Shown: positions 41,371-51,318 of the stretch, piece after piece | How positions within the stretch are numbered: position 1 is the first letter of the stretch | How the letters are laid out: each line of letters opens with the position of its first letter | Source of the DNA: Leishmania donovani | Lineage: Eukaryota > Euglenozoa > Kinetoplastea > Trypanosomatida > Trypanosomatidae | Direction: 5' to 3' | Assembly: GCF_000227135.1 (NCBI RefSeq) | Contig: NC_018260.1 | Coordinates: 592,429-656,428 of the forward strand | DNA length: 64,000 nt | Program-made: the position numbers and the translations under genes | The notes under the pieces: generated by a model | What the model was told of the DNA's origin: nothing | What the model saw: only the letters and a program-made list of their open reading frames with translations | The model's database searches: none

Positions 41371-43383
41371 ATGACGAACGAGCAGACGACCACGTTCCTT
41401 GTGTACGTCACCTTGGCAGTGTTCAACTTTGCTTCCAGTATCATTCAGGGTGTCGCAGGTATCGGCGATGCCATCCTGATTCAGGTCCTGTGGCTTCTCG
41501 CTTGCAATCTGTCCGATGATTTCAATAGAACCCCGCTTGGCGACTCACCGGTGCGCGCCGTGGCGCTCATCATGTACATTAGACTGCTCTTTATGTCGCC
41601 GCTGGTCGTCTATCTCGGCATCGACGACAGCGTTTTCTCCAAGCAAATGACGATCATGATGGCCGTGCCGAGCACCATCCTCACAGTCGTCGGCGTCATC
41701 CTGTACACGAGGCTTGATGCCGACACCCTGAAGAAGATTCTCGGCTTTACTTGCTTCCTATTTGCCCTCGTGTACATTGGCATCATGATCTACCGCGTCT
41801 GGCGGAAGAAGAGGCAGGTCGAGGAATTGAAGTCGCGAAACGTCAAGTTGGTGGTGGAGGCCGACGCCCTGGAAGAGGAGGCACAGCTGAGCCTCAAGAC
41901 CAGTATGGTTAATCTGCACGCCAGCTTTGTGCACAACGTGCCAAACAACAGTATTTTTGCCATGCGCCCCCCTCCCCCTGGCGGTCATGGCAGTCTTGAT
42001 GTTAGAACTCTGTACATGGCCCCGCCGCCGGATTCGAGCATGCTGCATGGCTCGGCCGTGGCTATGCGAGGTAGCACGATTATCGCCCAGGGCGTCACAG
42101 CCGGCGAGATTGATGCGCGGACTGGCCTGCCAGCGGATACGACCGAGGCTTTCCTCAGCACCATCGGCGGCGAGGTGTTCGTGGGGCCCGAGACGCGGGC
42201 GCCGCGCGTGAACGAGGAGAACGTGCCGAAACTGACGCCGTCAAAGATCTCGCCATCGCGTACCATGACCTTCACCCGTGTCCGTATTAACCGCAACATC
42301 GACGCAAACGGAAAGATCAAGATGAGCACGAAAATCAGCGCGGCTGTGGCTGCGTCTCTTGCGGGTATCATGGCTTCCCTCACCGGCGTGAATGCCCCGC
42401 CGCAGATTATCTTCATTCTCCTCTTCGATGCCCCGAACTACATTGTGCGCGTCAACTTCAGTGCCCAGTCGATTCCCAGTAACGTCGTCCGGTTTATCAT
42501 GGCCGTCTGGAACGGCTCCTTCACCTGGGCCATGATTCCGCTGATGATCGACGTGGTCATCTTTGGCTTCGCCGGCGTGTTTGTGGGCAATCGCATCGGT
42601 CGCCTCCTTGGTCCGCAGAGTTTCAACGTGTTCGTTCTGTGCCTGCTGCTGCTCTGCTCGCTTGCCATGGTGGGCAAGTGGCAAAACTTCCTCATCATCT
42701 GCACAATCCTGACCGGCATCATCACAGTCGCGTGCGGCTACCTTGAGAACAAGCGCAGCAAGCCCATCATTGAAAAGCAGCGGCTGTCGGAGCTCGAGGT
42801 GGAGAAGCGCTTGTACGATTGTCTGGAGGAACTGCAGCGCAGCAACAACAGCTTCATTCAGTCGAGGCGGTCGGTGTCGACGTTCACTACACTGGTACCC
42901 TTCCAGCGCACGAATCGTCCAAAGCCGATGTGGGAAGGTGCAAACTTCGACAACGACGATGAGGGTGCCGGGGATGAGCGGGAGCGGGATGCCACAGCAT
43001 CGTCAGCGGCCGGCGCGACCCATGGCGAGTTGGGTTCGGTCAAGGGAGAAAAGAGCAGCTCTTTCGGTCATCCGTTGAGGCGTCACAGCAACCCTGCGCC
43101 ACCGCCTACAGCAGCAGTCGCGAATGGGGCTGAAGAGGTGTCCCCGGCAGCTGCAGCTGCCACTCATCCGGGCAGCGCTGCAGGCATGCGCCTCATTACG
43201 ACGGTCAGGCGCCGCCCTGGCTACCACACACCCAGTAGCAACAACAGCGACAAGGACGACCACAATCTCCCTAGCTCGAGCAGTACTATGCTGCATAATG
43301 ACCAGTCCGCTCCGAGCGAGGTCAATCACTGCCTCCCGGAGCTTCAATCGCCCTCGCTGCGCAGCATGAATAGCAACGTGTAG
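41371..43383 (+). CDS. TauE/SafE-family multi-spanning membrane protein
   Basis: A 670-residue membrane protein built of two halves. The first (residues about 8-140) has SSIIQGVAGIGDAILIQVLW, followed by paired helices and PLVVYLGIDDS. The second (about 321-460) begins KISAAVAASLAGIMASLTGV and NAPPQIIFILLF. The repeated G-x-x-G motif at the start of each half is the signature of the TauE/SafE (sulfite exporter/anion permease) family. Between the halves is a cytosolic insert of about 180 residues, and after the last helix a polar Ser/Asn-rich tail of about 200 residues, neither typical of bacterial members. Substrate is unknown: family members move sulfite, sulfoacetate or other anions, and eukaryotic ones are little studied. 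ATG 41371 follows a strong splice acceptor by 25 nt. Confidence 0.9.
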   Translation: MTNEQTTTFLVYVTLAVFNFASSIIQGVAGIGDAILIQVLWLLACNLSDDFNRTPLGDSPVRAVALIMYIRLLFMSPLVVYLGIDDSVFSKQMTIMMAVPSTILTVVGVILYTRLDADTLKKILGFTCFLFALVYIGIMIYRVWRKKRQVEELKSRNVKLVVEADALEEEAQLSLKTSMVNLHASFVHNVPNNSIFAMRPPPPGGHGSLDVRTLYMAPPPDSSMLHGSAVAMRGSTIIAQGVTAGEIDARTGLPADTTEAFLSTIGGEVFVGPETRAPRVNEENVPKLTPSKISPSRTMTFTRVRINRNIDANGKIKMSTKISAAVAASLAGIMASLTGVNAPPQIIFILLFDAPNYIVRVNFSAQSIPSNVVRFIMAVWNGSFTWAMIPLMIDVVIFGFAGVFVGNRIGRLLGPQSFNVFVLCLLLLCSLAMVGKWQNFLIICTILTGIITVACGYLENKRSKPIIEKQRLSELEVEKRLYDCLEELQRSNNSFIQSRRSVSTFTTLVPFQRTNRPKPMWEGANFDNDDEGAGDERERDATASSAAGATHGELGSVKGEKSSSFGHPLRRHSNPAPPPTAAVANGAEEVSPAAAAATHPGSAAGMRLITTVRRRPGYHTPSSNNSDKDDHNLPSSSSTMLHNDQSAPSEVNHCLPELQSPSLRSMNSNV

Positions 43384-43845
43384 AGCGAATCAAAAGATGA
43401 GGATGTTACCCCAAAGCGGTGAGGCGAAGCTCGCTGTTGCGTTCTGCCACTTTTTTTTTGACTCCTGCCGCTTTCTCCCTGATCCCCCCTCCCTCCGATA
43501 CATCAGCACACACACACACTTGTTCTCTGTCACAACAACAGACACACACATACACATGCGTCTTTGCGTCCGCCCTATGGAGGGGGATGGTGACGGCCTA
43601 CGTGTGCGGGTGTGCTCCTTCGTCTCTCTCTCACTCACTGCGTGATGAAGGAGGGCTCAGACTACGCAGGAGAGGAGGTGGTGGTTCAATTTTCTCTGTT
43701 TTTATTGCTCGCTGTCTTGTACTGATAAAAAAAGACAACGTTTTATGAGAGTTTGGTAGAAACGAACACTTGGAGATAGCGCAGCTGACCATGGGTGCTT
43801 CCAAGGAGGCAGGCACAAGAGGGGTGGCGGGTAATGTAGGAAACG

Positions 43846-43861
43846 TATATATATATATATA
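43846..43861. repeat. (TA)8 microsatellite
   Basis: Short TA dinucleotide run in intergenic DNA. Confidence 0.85.
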
Positions 43862-44488
43862 CATGCCCGCCCTACGAGTTGCAAGCCCTCCTCGGTCTCC
43901 CCTCCTCCTCCCCAATTCAAATGTCCTCACCCTCCCCTCTCCACACGCACACACACTAGTTGATGCTGACCTCGACTCTTCTATACCGTGAAGAAACAAA
44001 GAATGCTGGAGAAGATGGTGCTGCGGCGTCCCTCGCCCACTCGCTCGTTATCATGCAGTATAGCAGCACCCTTTACGTTCGCCTTATCCTCTCCCCTCCC
44101 TCCCTTCCCTCTTCATCCCTTTGCTATCCTACACACGCATACATGTGCACGGCGCACATCTGCTCTTTCCCTTCGCATGGTGTGTTTTCTTCCTTCTTTC
44201 TTCATCTCGCGTACTCAACAGCTCCATCCGCCGCACTCTACACAAATAGCAATCCATCTCAGTATTAGGGAGCGTAGGCACAGCGCAAAACAAAAAACGC
44301 CCCGTACCAGCTGTACACTTGCACAACAGAAAAAGTACCCCCACTTACGCACGCACGCACATCTACGGCGTACTTCCTGACAACACTCGATTTGACACAA
44401 CTACTATTGCTGTTGTACCTCATATTATTGGTATTGCTTACACTCCTCTAGCTCGCTCACTCTCTCCTTTCTCCCTTCTCTTGCTTTA

Positions 44489-44490
44489 AG
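44489..44490 (+). promoter_or_regulatory. Candidate spliced-leader acceptor for the epimerase gene
   Basis: A long T/C tract ends in TTTAAG. No ATG occurs between this AG and 44682, giving a 5' UTR of about 190 nt. Confidence 0.5.
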
Positions 44491-44681
44491 TCTGTACGCG
44501 CCTCGGTCACGGCGCAGAGCCCCTTTTGTAGATCGGCCGCAAACACCTCCAGAACACTAGCGATTGTGTCACGCGCATTCGACTCCGTCGTTTCACATTT
44601 CGCATCGACACCTTCCCCACTACCACCACCTCGGCCCCTCAACCACATAGACAGCCGCCCCCTTCTCTTTCTTATTCAACA

Positions 44682-45473
44682 ATGACGGAGTTCAACCGCT
44701 ACAACCACGAGGACAAGTCGACGTGGCTGAACGCCGTCGAGAAGCCGCAGGCGCCGCTGGAGGCCATCATCGACCCGTCCATTCTCGCGGCAGACTTCTG
44801 CAAGCTCGGCGACGAGGTGGCGAGCGTCGTGTCACCGGCGGGTGGCGCAGCGGAATGGATTCACGTTGACGTGATGGATGGGCACATGGTGCCGAACATT
44901 AGCATCGGCCCCGGCGTCGTCTCCTCTCTGCGCGCGCGCTTTCCGAATGTGTTTCTTGACGTTCACTGCATGGTGAGTGACCCTAAGCAGTGGGTCCCTT
45001 CCATAGCCAAGGCAGGCGGCTCCGGCTATACCTTCCACATTGAAGCAACGAATGACAGCAAGGATGTTGCGGAGTACATTCGCGCTCATGGAATGCAGGT
45101 CGGTGTGGCAGTGAAGCCGGCAACAAATCTCACCCAAGAGCTGAAGGATCTAATTGAGGGCCACTACGTGGATCAGGTGCTGGTCATGACTGTGGAGCCT
45201 GGATTTGGTGGCCAGTCTTTTATGCATGAGCGGCTTAGCTTCATCTCCGAGCTGCGTCGCAACTACCCACACCTAAACATTGGTGTTGATGGTGGCATTG
45301 GCCCCAGCACGGCGGAGCAGGCGGCCGACGCCGGCGCCAACATCCTGATCGCCGGTACGTCGGTGTTCAGGGCCGGCGACCGCAAGGCGGCCATCGAGGA
45401 GCTGCGCGCCTCGGCGAAGAGTGGCATCTGCAAGAACTCGAGGATTCAAAGGGCGCTACCAGGGACGAGGTAA
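44682..45473 (+). CDS. RPE: Ribulose-phosphate 3-epimerase
   Basis: A 263-residue TIM-barrel enzyme interconverting D-ribulose 5-phosphate and D-xylulose 5-phosphate in the non-oxidative pentose phosphate pathway. Family signatures are all present: DPSILAADF near residue 29, HVDVMDGHMVPN from His61 with metal/catalytic His61 and Asp63, DVHCMV with His95, VEPGFGGQSF, the second catalytic Asp203 in GVDGGIG, and the phosphate-binding AGTSVFRA near the C-terminus. An N-terminal extension of about 25 residues precedes the barrel. The C-terminus RALPGTR does not match a canonical PTS1 glycosome signal, so a cytosolic location is likelier, though an N-terminal PTS2 was not excluded. Confidence 0.97.
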   Translation: MTEFNRYNHEDKSTWLNAVEKPQAPLEAIIDPSILAADFCKLGDEVASVVSPAGGAAEWIHVDVMDGHMVPNISIGPGVVSSLRARFPNVFLDVHCMVSDPKQWVPSIAKAGGSGYTFHIEATNDSKDVAEYIRAHGMQVGVAVKPATNLTQELKDLIEGHYVDQVLVMTVEPGFGGQSFMHERLSFISELRRNYPHLNIGVDGGIGPSTAEQAADAGANILIAGTSVFRAGDRKAAIEELRASAKSGICKNSRIQRALPGTR

Positions 45474-47197
45474 TCCGTAATGTGGCGAATTTGTTTTTTT
45501 TTCAAGAGGACCGTTCATGAGGGACAGATCCGGCAGTGTCACACAAAGTTTAGCTTCTGGAGTGCGCCTTTGGTGCTTGACTGTGCAATCGTGACAAGTA
45601 CACGTGTTTGTGTCTCCAGCCAACGACCTGGTGAGGGGGAGAGTAGAGGTAGAAAGGTTGCGCGAGTTAAACAAATGGCTACGCATAGGAAGTGGTGGGA
45701 GAAGGGAAGCGGTCACGAGCGTCCCACCGAGTCCGCCATCCCCACCCCTTCTCAGTCCTGTTCTTTCACCTTGTGTTGGTTCTTGCTTTTTTTTTTTTGG
45801 TGTCACGGTAAGAATATCATATCTCTTTTACTTCTGCTCTGAACTATGTACTTCAACTCACAGACACTCGTCACCGTCTCTCCTCCCCCACCCCACCCCA
45901 CCCCCCTCGCCGTTCGCCCGGCCCCATTTTTCTCGCGGTCTCGTCACAGTTCACTATGCCAGCTACGCACCCTCACCTCTGTGTTCGTTTGTCACGTCCC
46001 TATTGTTGATGCATCTCTCTTTTTGGCGTTTGCTTGCTTGTTTTTCATCCTTGCCTTTCCTGTCGACGTTGAGGCGCCGTATTGTACCAAGACATTCGCA
46101 GGTGCGGTCAGTGTCATCCCACTTCCACGCGCCCACCACAGGGCGGCGCAGTGACTGAAAGAGGAGGAAGTAAAGAGTAAGACGCGACTTTCCACACCGT
46201 AGCCGATTCTTTCACGTTCTCCCTTTTCGGGCCACCACTACCCCACTCCAGACAAGAATGCCATCGAGGGAAATGATGAGTCCCCAACGCATACCCGCTA
46301 AGGCATCACCCTCCCGCCTCATTCTCCTGTGTGCTCTCCCCGCATCTCTACACGACCAGAGCAGCGTTCACGGCATCTTTCTGATTTTGACCAACCACGA
46401 GACCATCAGCATTGGCAATGGGGAACTCTAGTGGGGGAAAAAATCGGAATGAAGCATATAGGGCGATAAGGGAAAACGTATCCACTCCAGCCATCCTCTG
46501 CTGTATTTCTTTCTACGCGTGCGAGTTGGCGTGTGTCTGTGTTTGCGTCTATGTTGTGGCGCGTCCCCCCCTCTCTCTCGACACGATGGCATAGTATCTA
46601 CCTGTACAAAGTCCATTGGTGAGAAGGCAATATGCGCGACCCCCTTCCCCGGACACACAGGTTGACAAATAAAAAGGAGCGCTACAGCAAAGGTGAAACA
46701 AAAAGGGAACCTCAGCCGTAGTGGGCACTCCACCCCCTCTGCCTGTGAGTTGTGAAAAGGAACAAAAAAAAATGAGGGCAAAGCGGAATCGGCAACGGCT
46801 GACGAGGGACCGCCCTCCTCCCGAATTGTCAACTCCTGCACTCTCTCGACGGAAGTGTTCATCAGTGTGGAGAACGCGAAAGGTGACGGCTCGCAACCGC
46901 AAGATACTCACCCCTCCTCGCCCAAATATGGTGAAGCATACGCATCAATGTATAGGTGTACGCCTCTGCGTGTGTGCAGGCATTTCTAAGCCTCTGGCCC
47001 GAGCATGAGTACGAGTCTTACCACCGGCTCCCTCGCGGTCTCTTGTTTCGCATCAAATGGATCCTTTACTTTCTTGAGCTCGACAAACCCCGCTTCCCCT
47101 CTTGCTGCACAAACCACGCGTTGACGGACAGCAGCGCACTGGCGCCACCCAGCGTGCGGTCTTTGCTCGTACTATTTTCTTTGTTTCGTTACTAGTA
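45474..47197. other. Intergenic region
   Basis: No gene supported. It has pyrimidine-rich stretches (45830-46040) and C-rich runs near 45885-45905. The small frame 46412-46594 is repeat-driven. A T/C tract at 47160-47192 ends in AG 47194-47195, only two bases before the next ATG, so the real acceptor for that gene may lie further up. Confidence 0.65.
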
Positions 47198-48736
47198 ATG
47201 CAGTGTCGAGCCTTGTGTAGGCGTTTGCTGGGCTTCCCCAAGCGAGGAGGTTTGTGGCGAGGCGTGCGGAGCGGCAAGGTTGTGGATGGCATGAGGACAT
47301 CAAACCCACAGTGCCCAGCCCGACACGCGACGACGTCCTCAGCCACCTTCGACTCTGCTGCTGCATCCTTTACCACCACAAGCCAGGCCCCATCCCTTCA
47401 TGATGCTTTTGTTTCGCGATTCTCAGCTCAGCTTCTCTCAAGTCCGCATCGTGACATCACTCACGTCCCGTACGGGGACTGGTTCGCACTTTACGTTCAA
47501 GCGCGCAAGCGCTGGCACTCGCTCGAGCGGGAACCTACCTGCGCCACGTCTGCTACCCGTGAGAAAAGCAAGATGGGGGAGAGGTCAGAGCAAGCTGAGA
47601 TACTAGAAGTGCGTTCGCAGCATGCAAAGCAGAGCATCGATGCACTGCTGCTCAGCAGCTTGTTTGCCCGTCACTGGACGGAGGTGCAAACAGCCACCAC
47701 GTCGTCGTCACCTCCGCTTTCGACATATCGCTGGTGGTGGCATCGTGGCTCCCTCTTCTCCGCCTCCGCCCCGGCAAATGCTCCAGACTGTGAGGCCGCC
47801 GCGCCGCCCCTGGAGCTGTGCACGCCAGAATTTTTGACAGAGCCGTTGTTGGGTGGAAGTCACCTGCGCCTGTGGATGGAAGACATTCGTGCCTCCTCTG
47901 GTATGACGGACGTCACCTGCGCAGCCCGCGACGCCACAGCAGTGCCGACGGCTATTCTCCCGTTCTCCTCCTTGTGGGTGGTGAAGCAGAGTGCGTACTG
48001 GCGGCCATCAGCAGCAGCTGGCGCCGGTGCTGGTGACCACAGTGGGGCGGGCAGCAGCGGTAATGAAACAGCCGCCTTCACCCTTCAGGAGCGGCAGGCC
48101 CGCCAAGCACTTCTGCAGTCGGTGGACCAACTCCTTCAACTGCAGCACGATGCGGCGGAACGTTGCAACAGCCCGTTGTGTCTTCCTGCGAATCAGCTGC
48201 AACGCGTGTGCGTCCTCTCGCCTACCCAAGAGTGGGACCTCTTGTGCGATCTCCCTCGCTACCGGCAGGCGCGGTACCGGTCAGCTCGCGAAGCATCATC
48301 CGCAAACACGAACGTATCGGATCACTCGACAGCGGCATGTGTATTACCGCCTCGGTGGCTGTCATTGAGCTGCTTGTGTGAAGACGCCACCGCACGACTC
48401 GCCTACTGTACGCACATGTTGAACTGGCGGTGGCAGCTGAAATCGAGCACGAACGCGCCAGCAAGCAAGACCGCCCCTGTCGCGGTCCGGGTTCTCTCAC
48501 CTGCGACTGAGCATGCTCACCTTCGCAGTCTTTCGGTCTCCTCGCTGCACGAGCAGTCGTGCATGAAAGCCTCACTGCAACGGCGACACGCTGCGCGTTG
48601 CCAGTCCCCATCTGCGGTCTCTGGGGCATCCTCAGCAGCGACCGTCCACGAGCAGGCGCGCAAAGGCTGCAGTGACGCGGTGCGGCGGATGTCGCATCGA
48701 GAAGAGAACATCCGTCAGTCCTTTTCTGTTCGCTGA
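47198..48736 (+). CDS. Hypothetical protein, probable mitochondrial
   Basis: A 512-residue protein that was not recognised. The N-terminus is basic, Arg-rich and free of acids (MQCRALCRRLLGFPKRGGLW), like a mitochondrial presequence. The body is rich in Trp, His and Arg, with segments such as PYGDWFALYVQARKRW, YRWWWHRGSLF, SLWVVKQSAYWRP, and LPRYRQARYR; a low-complexity Ala/Gly stretch lies in the middle. The tail is basic and Ser-rich. Such Trp/Arg-rich, family-less mitochondrial proteins are common in the trypanosomatid mitoribosome and RNA-editing machinery, so that is a reasonable guess, not a finding. ATG 47198 is the first Met; the frame upstream is open only from TTG. Confidence 0.82.
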   Translation: MQCRALCRRLLGFPKRGGLWRGVRSGKVVDGMRTSNPQCPARHATTSSATFDSAAASFTTTSQAPSLHDAFVSRFSAQLLSSPHRDITHVPYGDWFALYVQARKRWHSLEREPTCATSATREKSKMGERSEQAEILEVRSQHAKQSIDALLLSSLFARHWTEVQTATTSSSPPLSTYRWWWHRGSLFSASAPANAPDCEAAAPPLELCTPEFLTEPLLGGSHLRLWMEDIRASSGMTDVTCAARDATAVPTAILPFSSLWVVKQSAYWRPSAAAGAGAGDHSGAGSSGNETAAFTLQERQARQALLQSVDQLLQLQHDAAERCNSPLCLPANQLQRVCVLSPTQEWDLLCDLPRYRQARYRSAREASSANTNVSDHSTAACVLPPRWLSLSCLCEDATARLAYCTHMLNWRWQLKSSTNAPASKTAPVAVRVLSPATEHAHLRSLSVSSLHEQSCMKASLQRRHAARCQSPSAVSGASSAATVHEQARKGCSDAVRRMSHREENIRQSFSVR

Positions 48737-49061
48737 AGCAGCATGCAGAGTGAGTGAGTGCATTCGCTAAGCAGTGCGGATATTTCGCGGGGTTTGTCTC
48801 GGAAAAAAAAATGCCACTGGAGTATAACTAGAGTGAAAGGCATGTCTCTCTCTCTCTCCTTACGTTTCACTGCTTTGCATCCCCACTGTGTACTCTCCTC
48901 AAGGAGATGCTTCGGCATGGCCAGATCGCCTGGTGCGCTTCATGGTGCACGAAAAAAAAAAGAAAAAGTTAACAGAGGTGCGAGTGAGAATAAAGGCTGT
49001 GCGGCGATGGGGCAATGCGCATCCTCATGAAATTACTTCACAGATGACACAATACATATAC

Positions 49062-49077
49062 ATATATATATATATAA
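49062..49077. repeat. (TA)8 microsatellite
   Basis: Short TA dinucleotide run in the spacer upstream of the PROPPIN gene. Confidence 0.8.
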
Positions 49078-49403
49078 CGTGAGCATGCTTACACTGCAAA
49101 TGGCATGAAGGGAAGGCCTACGAGGAATATTTTTTTTGACCGGTATGGCATCGGTGGATACACAACATTTAAAGTCACGCGCGCTCTCTGAAGACAATGA
49201 CGATCACGCCCGGCGCTTCACTTGTGCTGAGGCGGTGGCGGCTGCTGTATTGCAGCTCCTGCTTTCAACTACAGGACGAGTAGGTTTTGTGGTCCGTGAC
49301 TCTCCCTTTCATGGCTTCCTTGTTTTCGACGAGCGGCCCCTTGCGCTACCTCCTCTCTATCTGTTTACCATTTTTCTTTGGCCTCTCCCTCTTCCTCCTT
49401 CGC

Positions 49404-49405
49404 AG
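49404..49405 (+). promoter_or_regulatory. Candidate spliced-leader acceptor for the PROPPIN gene
   Basis: A T/C tract (about 49346-49400) ends in CGCAG. The first ATG downstream is 49528, which supports that start and a 5' UTR of about 122 nt. Confidence 0.55.
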
Positions 49406-49527
49406 TGCGCACGGCGCCTACACTACTTTTTTTTATTTTGAGCGCAATCACAGTGCTCGTGCGCCTGCTAGAGTCGTGCCGTCGGCCTCCCCGGCACCTG
49501 TTGCTCGCACCTTGCCCTGCACCAACG

Positions 49528-51318
49528 ATGCCGTCATCTCCCATGACGACCCAAGCTGCACCAGAGACCGGGAAAAGAAAGGCGGCAGCCACCGTTCTAG
49601 CACCTGCCGCTCCCTCTCTCCCGTTTGACTTTCACACCGTCACGTGTGTGACGTGGTCAGCTTCAGGTCGGAACATTGGTGTGGGCACAACAGACGGGTT
49701 CCTCATCTACAGCATCGAGCCTCTCTTCAGCAACCTGAGTGGTGCCTCGGCTTCTCAGGGCACCCTCGCCCACTCCGCTGAAGCTGCAAGTCTCCTGGGC
49801 GCAGATGTACACAACTCAATGGTGCAAGAAGTTTGCCGATGCGTGGTGTATGGCGGAGTGGGGTTGCTGAGCTTGTACAAGCAGTGCAGTCTCGTAGCCT
49901 TCACCGGGGTTCAGCGACGCAGTGCAGCAGCGCGAATACAGCTGGCGGACATCAGTCTACAAGCACCGCCGGACTTCTATGCACCCTCCGCGCCGTCGCC
50001 ATCGGCGGAGGTGGCAGGCGCCGCACCGCCCGCGCCGCGCTGCAAGCCATGGCCACCGGAAGAAGATGCAGCGGTTGCGCATTGGTACGAGCGGTGGCGC
50101 GTGTCGGTCTTTGCCAACAGCTCAGCAGCAACAGCCACCACAGTCAGCACGCTGGCCTTTGTGGAGTGCCCGCCGACAGTGGTGGGGTTGAACTTTTGCC
50201 CTCATGCCGTGATTGCAGCGGCGTCTGGGGATCCCAAAATCGTCGGCTCGCACACCCTTCATGTGTTCGACCACCACCTAAACCCGCTCTACACCCTGCC
50301 CGTGTACCCACCCAGCAGCAACGCATACTTGAAGGACATGATTGCTATTGCGGCGACTCCGACGCTCTCAAACGGGGCTGGAATGGCGGTGCAGCGTCTG
50401 CGCGTCCTCCTACCGGGGGAGAGGAGGGGTGAGGTTCGCCTGCTGACCTTCAAGAAGTCGGTGCTGACGGCTGCCTCCTTCGAGGAAGCCACGCACGACG
50501 GTTACGCGCACCGCCTCGGCAGCCCCTACCGGCAAGGCTATGGCGACACACATCGGCTGGTCGACAAGGTGCTTCACCAGGCACCACTGCGCGCGGTCGC
50601 CATCACCGAGGACGGCAAAAGCGGCGTGACAATGAGTGAGCAGGGCATGCGCATCCGGGTGCTAGACTTCGTCGGTGACGACAAGATGACCAACCGGCTC
50701 ACCCTTGATCGAGGCCACCTGCCCGCTGTCGTCGACACCGTCTCGCTCGCCATCGTCGCCGTGCCGCAGGCTCACCCCTTGCTGCGGAACGCCGCGGCCG
50801 CGACGGCATATACCCACGAGCGATGCGGCAGTAACGACAACAACGCACCTGCTCACGCCAGTGAGGCACTGAGCCGACAGTACCAGCGCTTGACAGAGGC
50901 GGTGCACGACATCGTGGTGTGCCTCACAAGCTCCGGCACAATCCACATCTTCGGCTGCGGCCTTCAGCAGGTGCTGTTTTACCACAGTGACAAGACACTG
51001 CTGCCGCGGGTTGGCTACCCATACGCGTTTTCTGTGTGCTTGCCGCCCCTTCTCGCTAAGGAGGGTGTCGCCTCGGTGTTCGTGGCGCGTAGCGACGTGA
51101 CCACCTCCGCAGTACACTATCTTCCCCGCCACGAGCACTACGTCACCAAGGGAAGGAAGCGCGACGGCAGCAACGGCGCAACTAATCACTTGCCCGGCGA
51201 GTTCTTTGCGTTCGAAATGCGTTACCACAGCAGCACTGCAGCGGCGGCTGCCGCAGGTGGGGCGGGTAGCACATCCAAGTGCACAACGCTTTTCTGCTTC
51301 ACCCTTTCCGCTCCGTGA
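49528..51318 (+). CDS. Divergent PROPPIN (Atg18/WIPI-like) WD-repeat protein
   Basis: A 596-residue beta-propeller protein. The first blade has VTCVTWSASGRNIGVGTTDG followed by FLIYSIEPLF, the typical opening of Atg18/WIPI proteins. Blade 5 carries APLRAVAITEDGKSGVTMSE followed by GMRIRVLDF, and a later blade LTSSGTIHIFGCG, matching the PROPPIN SxxGTxIRVF and GTxHIF motifs in order. The defining phosphoinositide-binding FRRG motif, expected soon after IRVLDF, is replaced by LDRG at residues 393-396, keeping only the second Arg. PROPPINs bind PI3P/PI(3,5)P2 on autophagosome or endosome membranes; binding by this protein is doubtful. Inserts of low complexity enlarge it beyond the usual 350-450 residues. 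It could be a trypanosomatid-specific paralogue. Confidence 0.85.
   Translation: MPSSPMTTQAAPETGKRKAAATVLAPAAPSLPFDFHTVTCVTWSASGRNIGVGTTDGFLIYSIEPLFSNLSGASASQGTLAHSAEAASLLGADVHNSMVQEVCRCVVYGGVGLLSLYKQCSLVAFTGVQRRSAAARIQLADISLQAPPDFYAPSAPSPSAEVAGAAPPAPRCKPWPPEEDAAVAHWYERWRVSVFANSSAATATTVSTLAFVECPPTVVGLNFCPHAVIAAASGDPKIVGSHTLHVFDHHLNPLYTLPVYPPSSNAYLKDMIAIAATPTLSNGAGMAVQRLRVLLPGERRGEVRLLTFKKSVLTAASFEEATHDGYAHRLGSPYRQGYGDTHRLVDKVLHQAPLRAVAITEDGKSGVTMSEQGMRIRVLDFVGDDKMTNRLTLDRGHLPAVVDTVSLAIVAVPQAHPLLRNAAAATAYTHERCGSNDNNAPAHASEALSRQYQRLTEAVHDIVVCLTSSGTIHIFGCGLQQVLFYHSDKTLLPRVGYPYAFSVCLPPLLAKEGVASVFVARSDVTTSAVHYLPRHEHYVTKGRKRDGSNGATNHLPGEFFAFEMRYHSSTAAAAAAGGAGSTSKCTTLFCFTLSAP

Larger units (their letters stand above)
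43384..44681. other. Intergenic region before the epimerase gene
   Basis: No gene supported. It contains CA/TG tracts and (TA)8 at 43846-43861. A pyrimidine tract at about 44447-44487 precedes AG 44489-44490. Confidence 0.7.
48737..49527. other. Intergenic region before the PROPPIN gene
   Basis: It holds (TA)8 at 49062-49077 and a splice tract. An ATG frame at 49145-49441 (98 codons) has a fairly protein-like first 65 residues (MASVDTQHLKSRALSEDNDD onward) but its end overlaps the pyrimidine tract and splice acceptor of the next gene; it is not accepted as a gene. Confidence 0.6.

Noticed and set aside
49145..49441. 98-codon ATG frame upstream of the PROPPIN gene
   Set aside because: The first 65 residues look protein-like, but its 3' part overlaps the polypyrimidine tract and splice acceptor of the next gene, leaving no room for processing. 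It remains a weak possibility.
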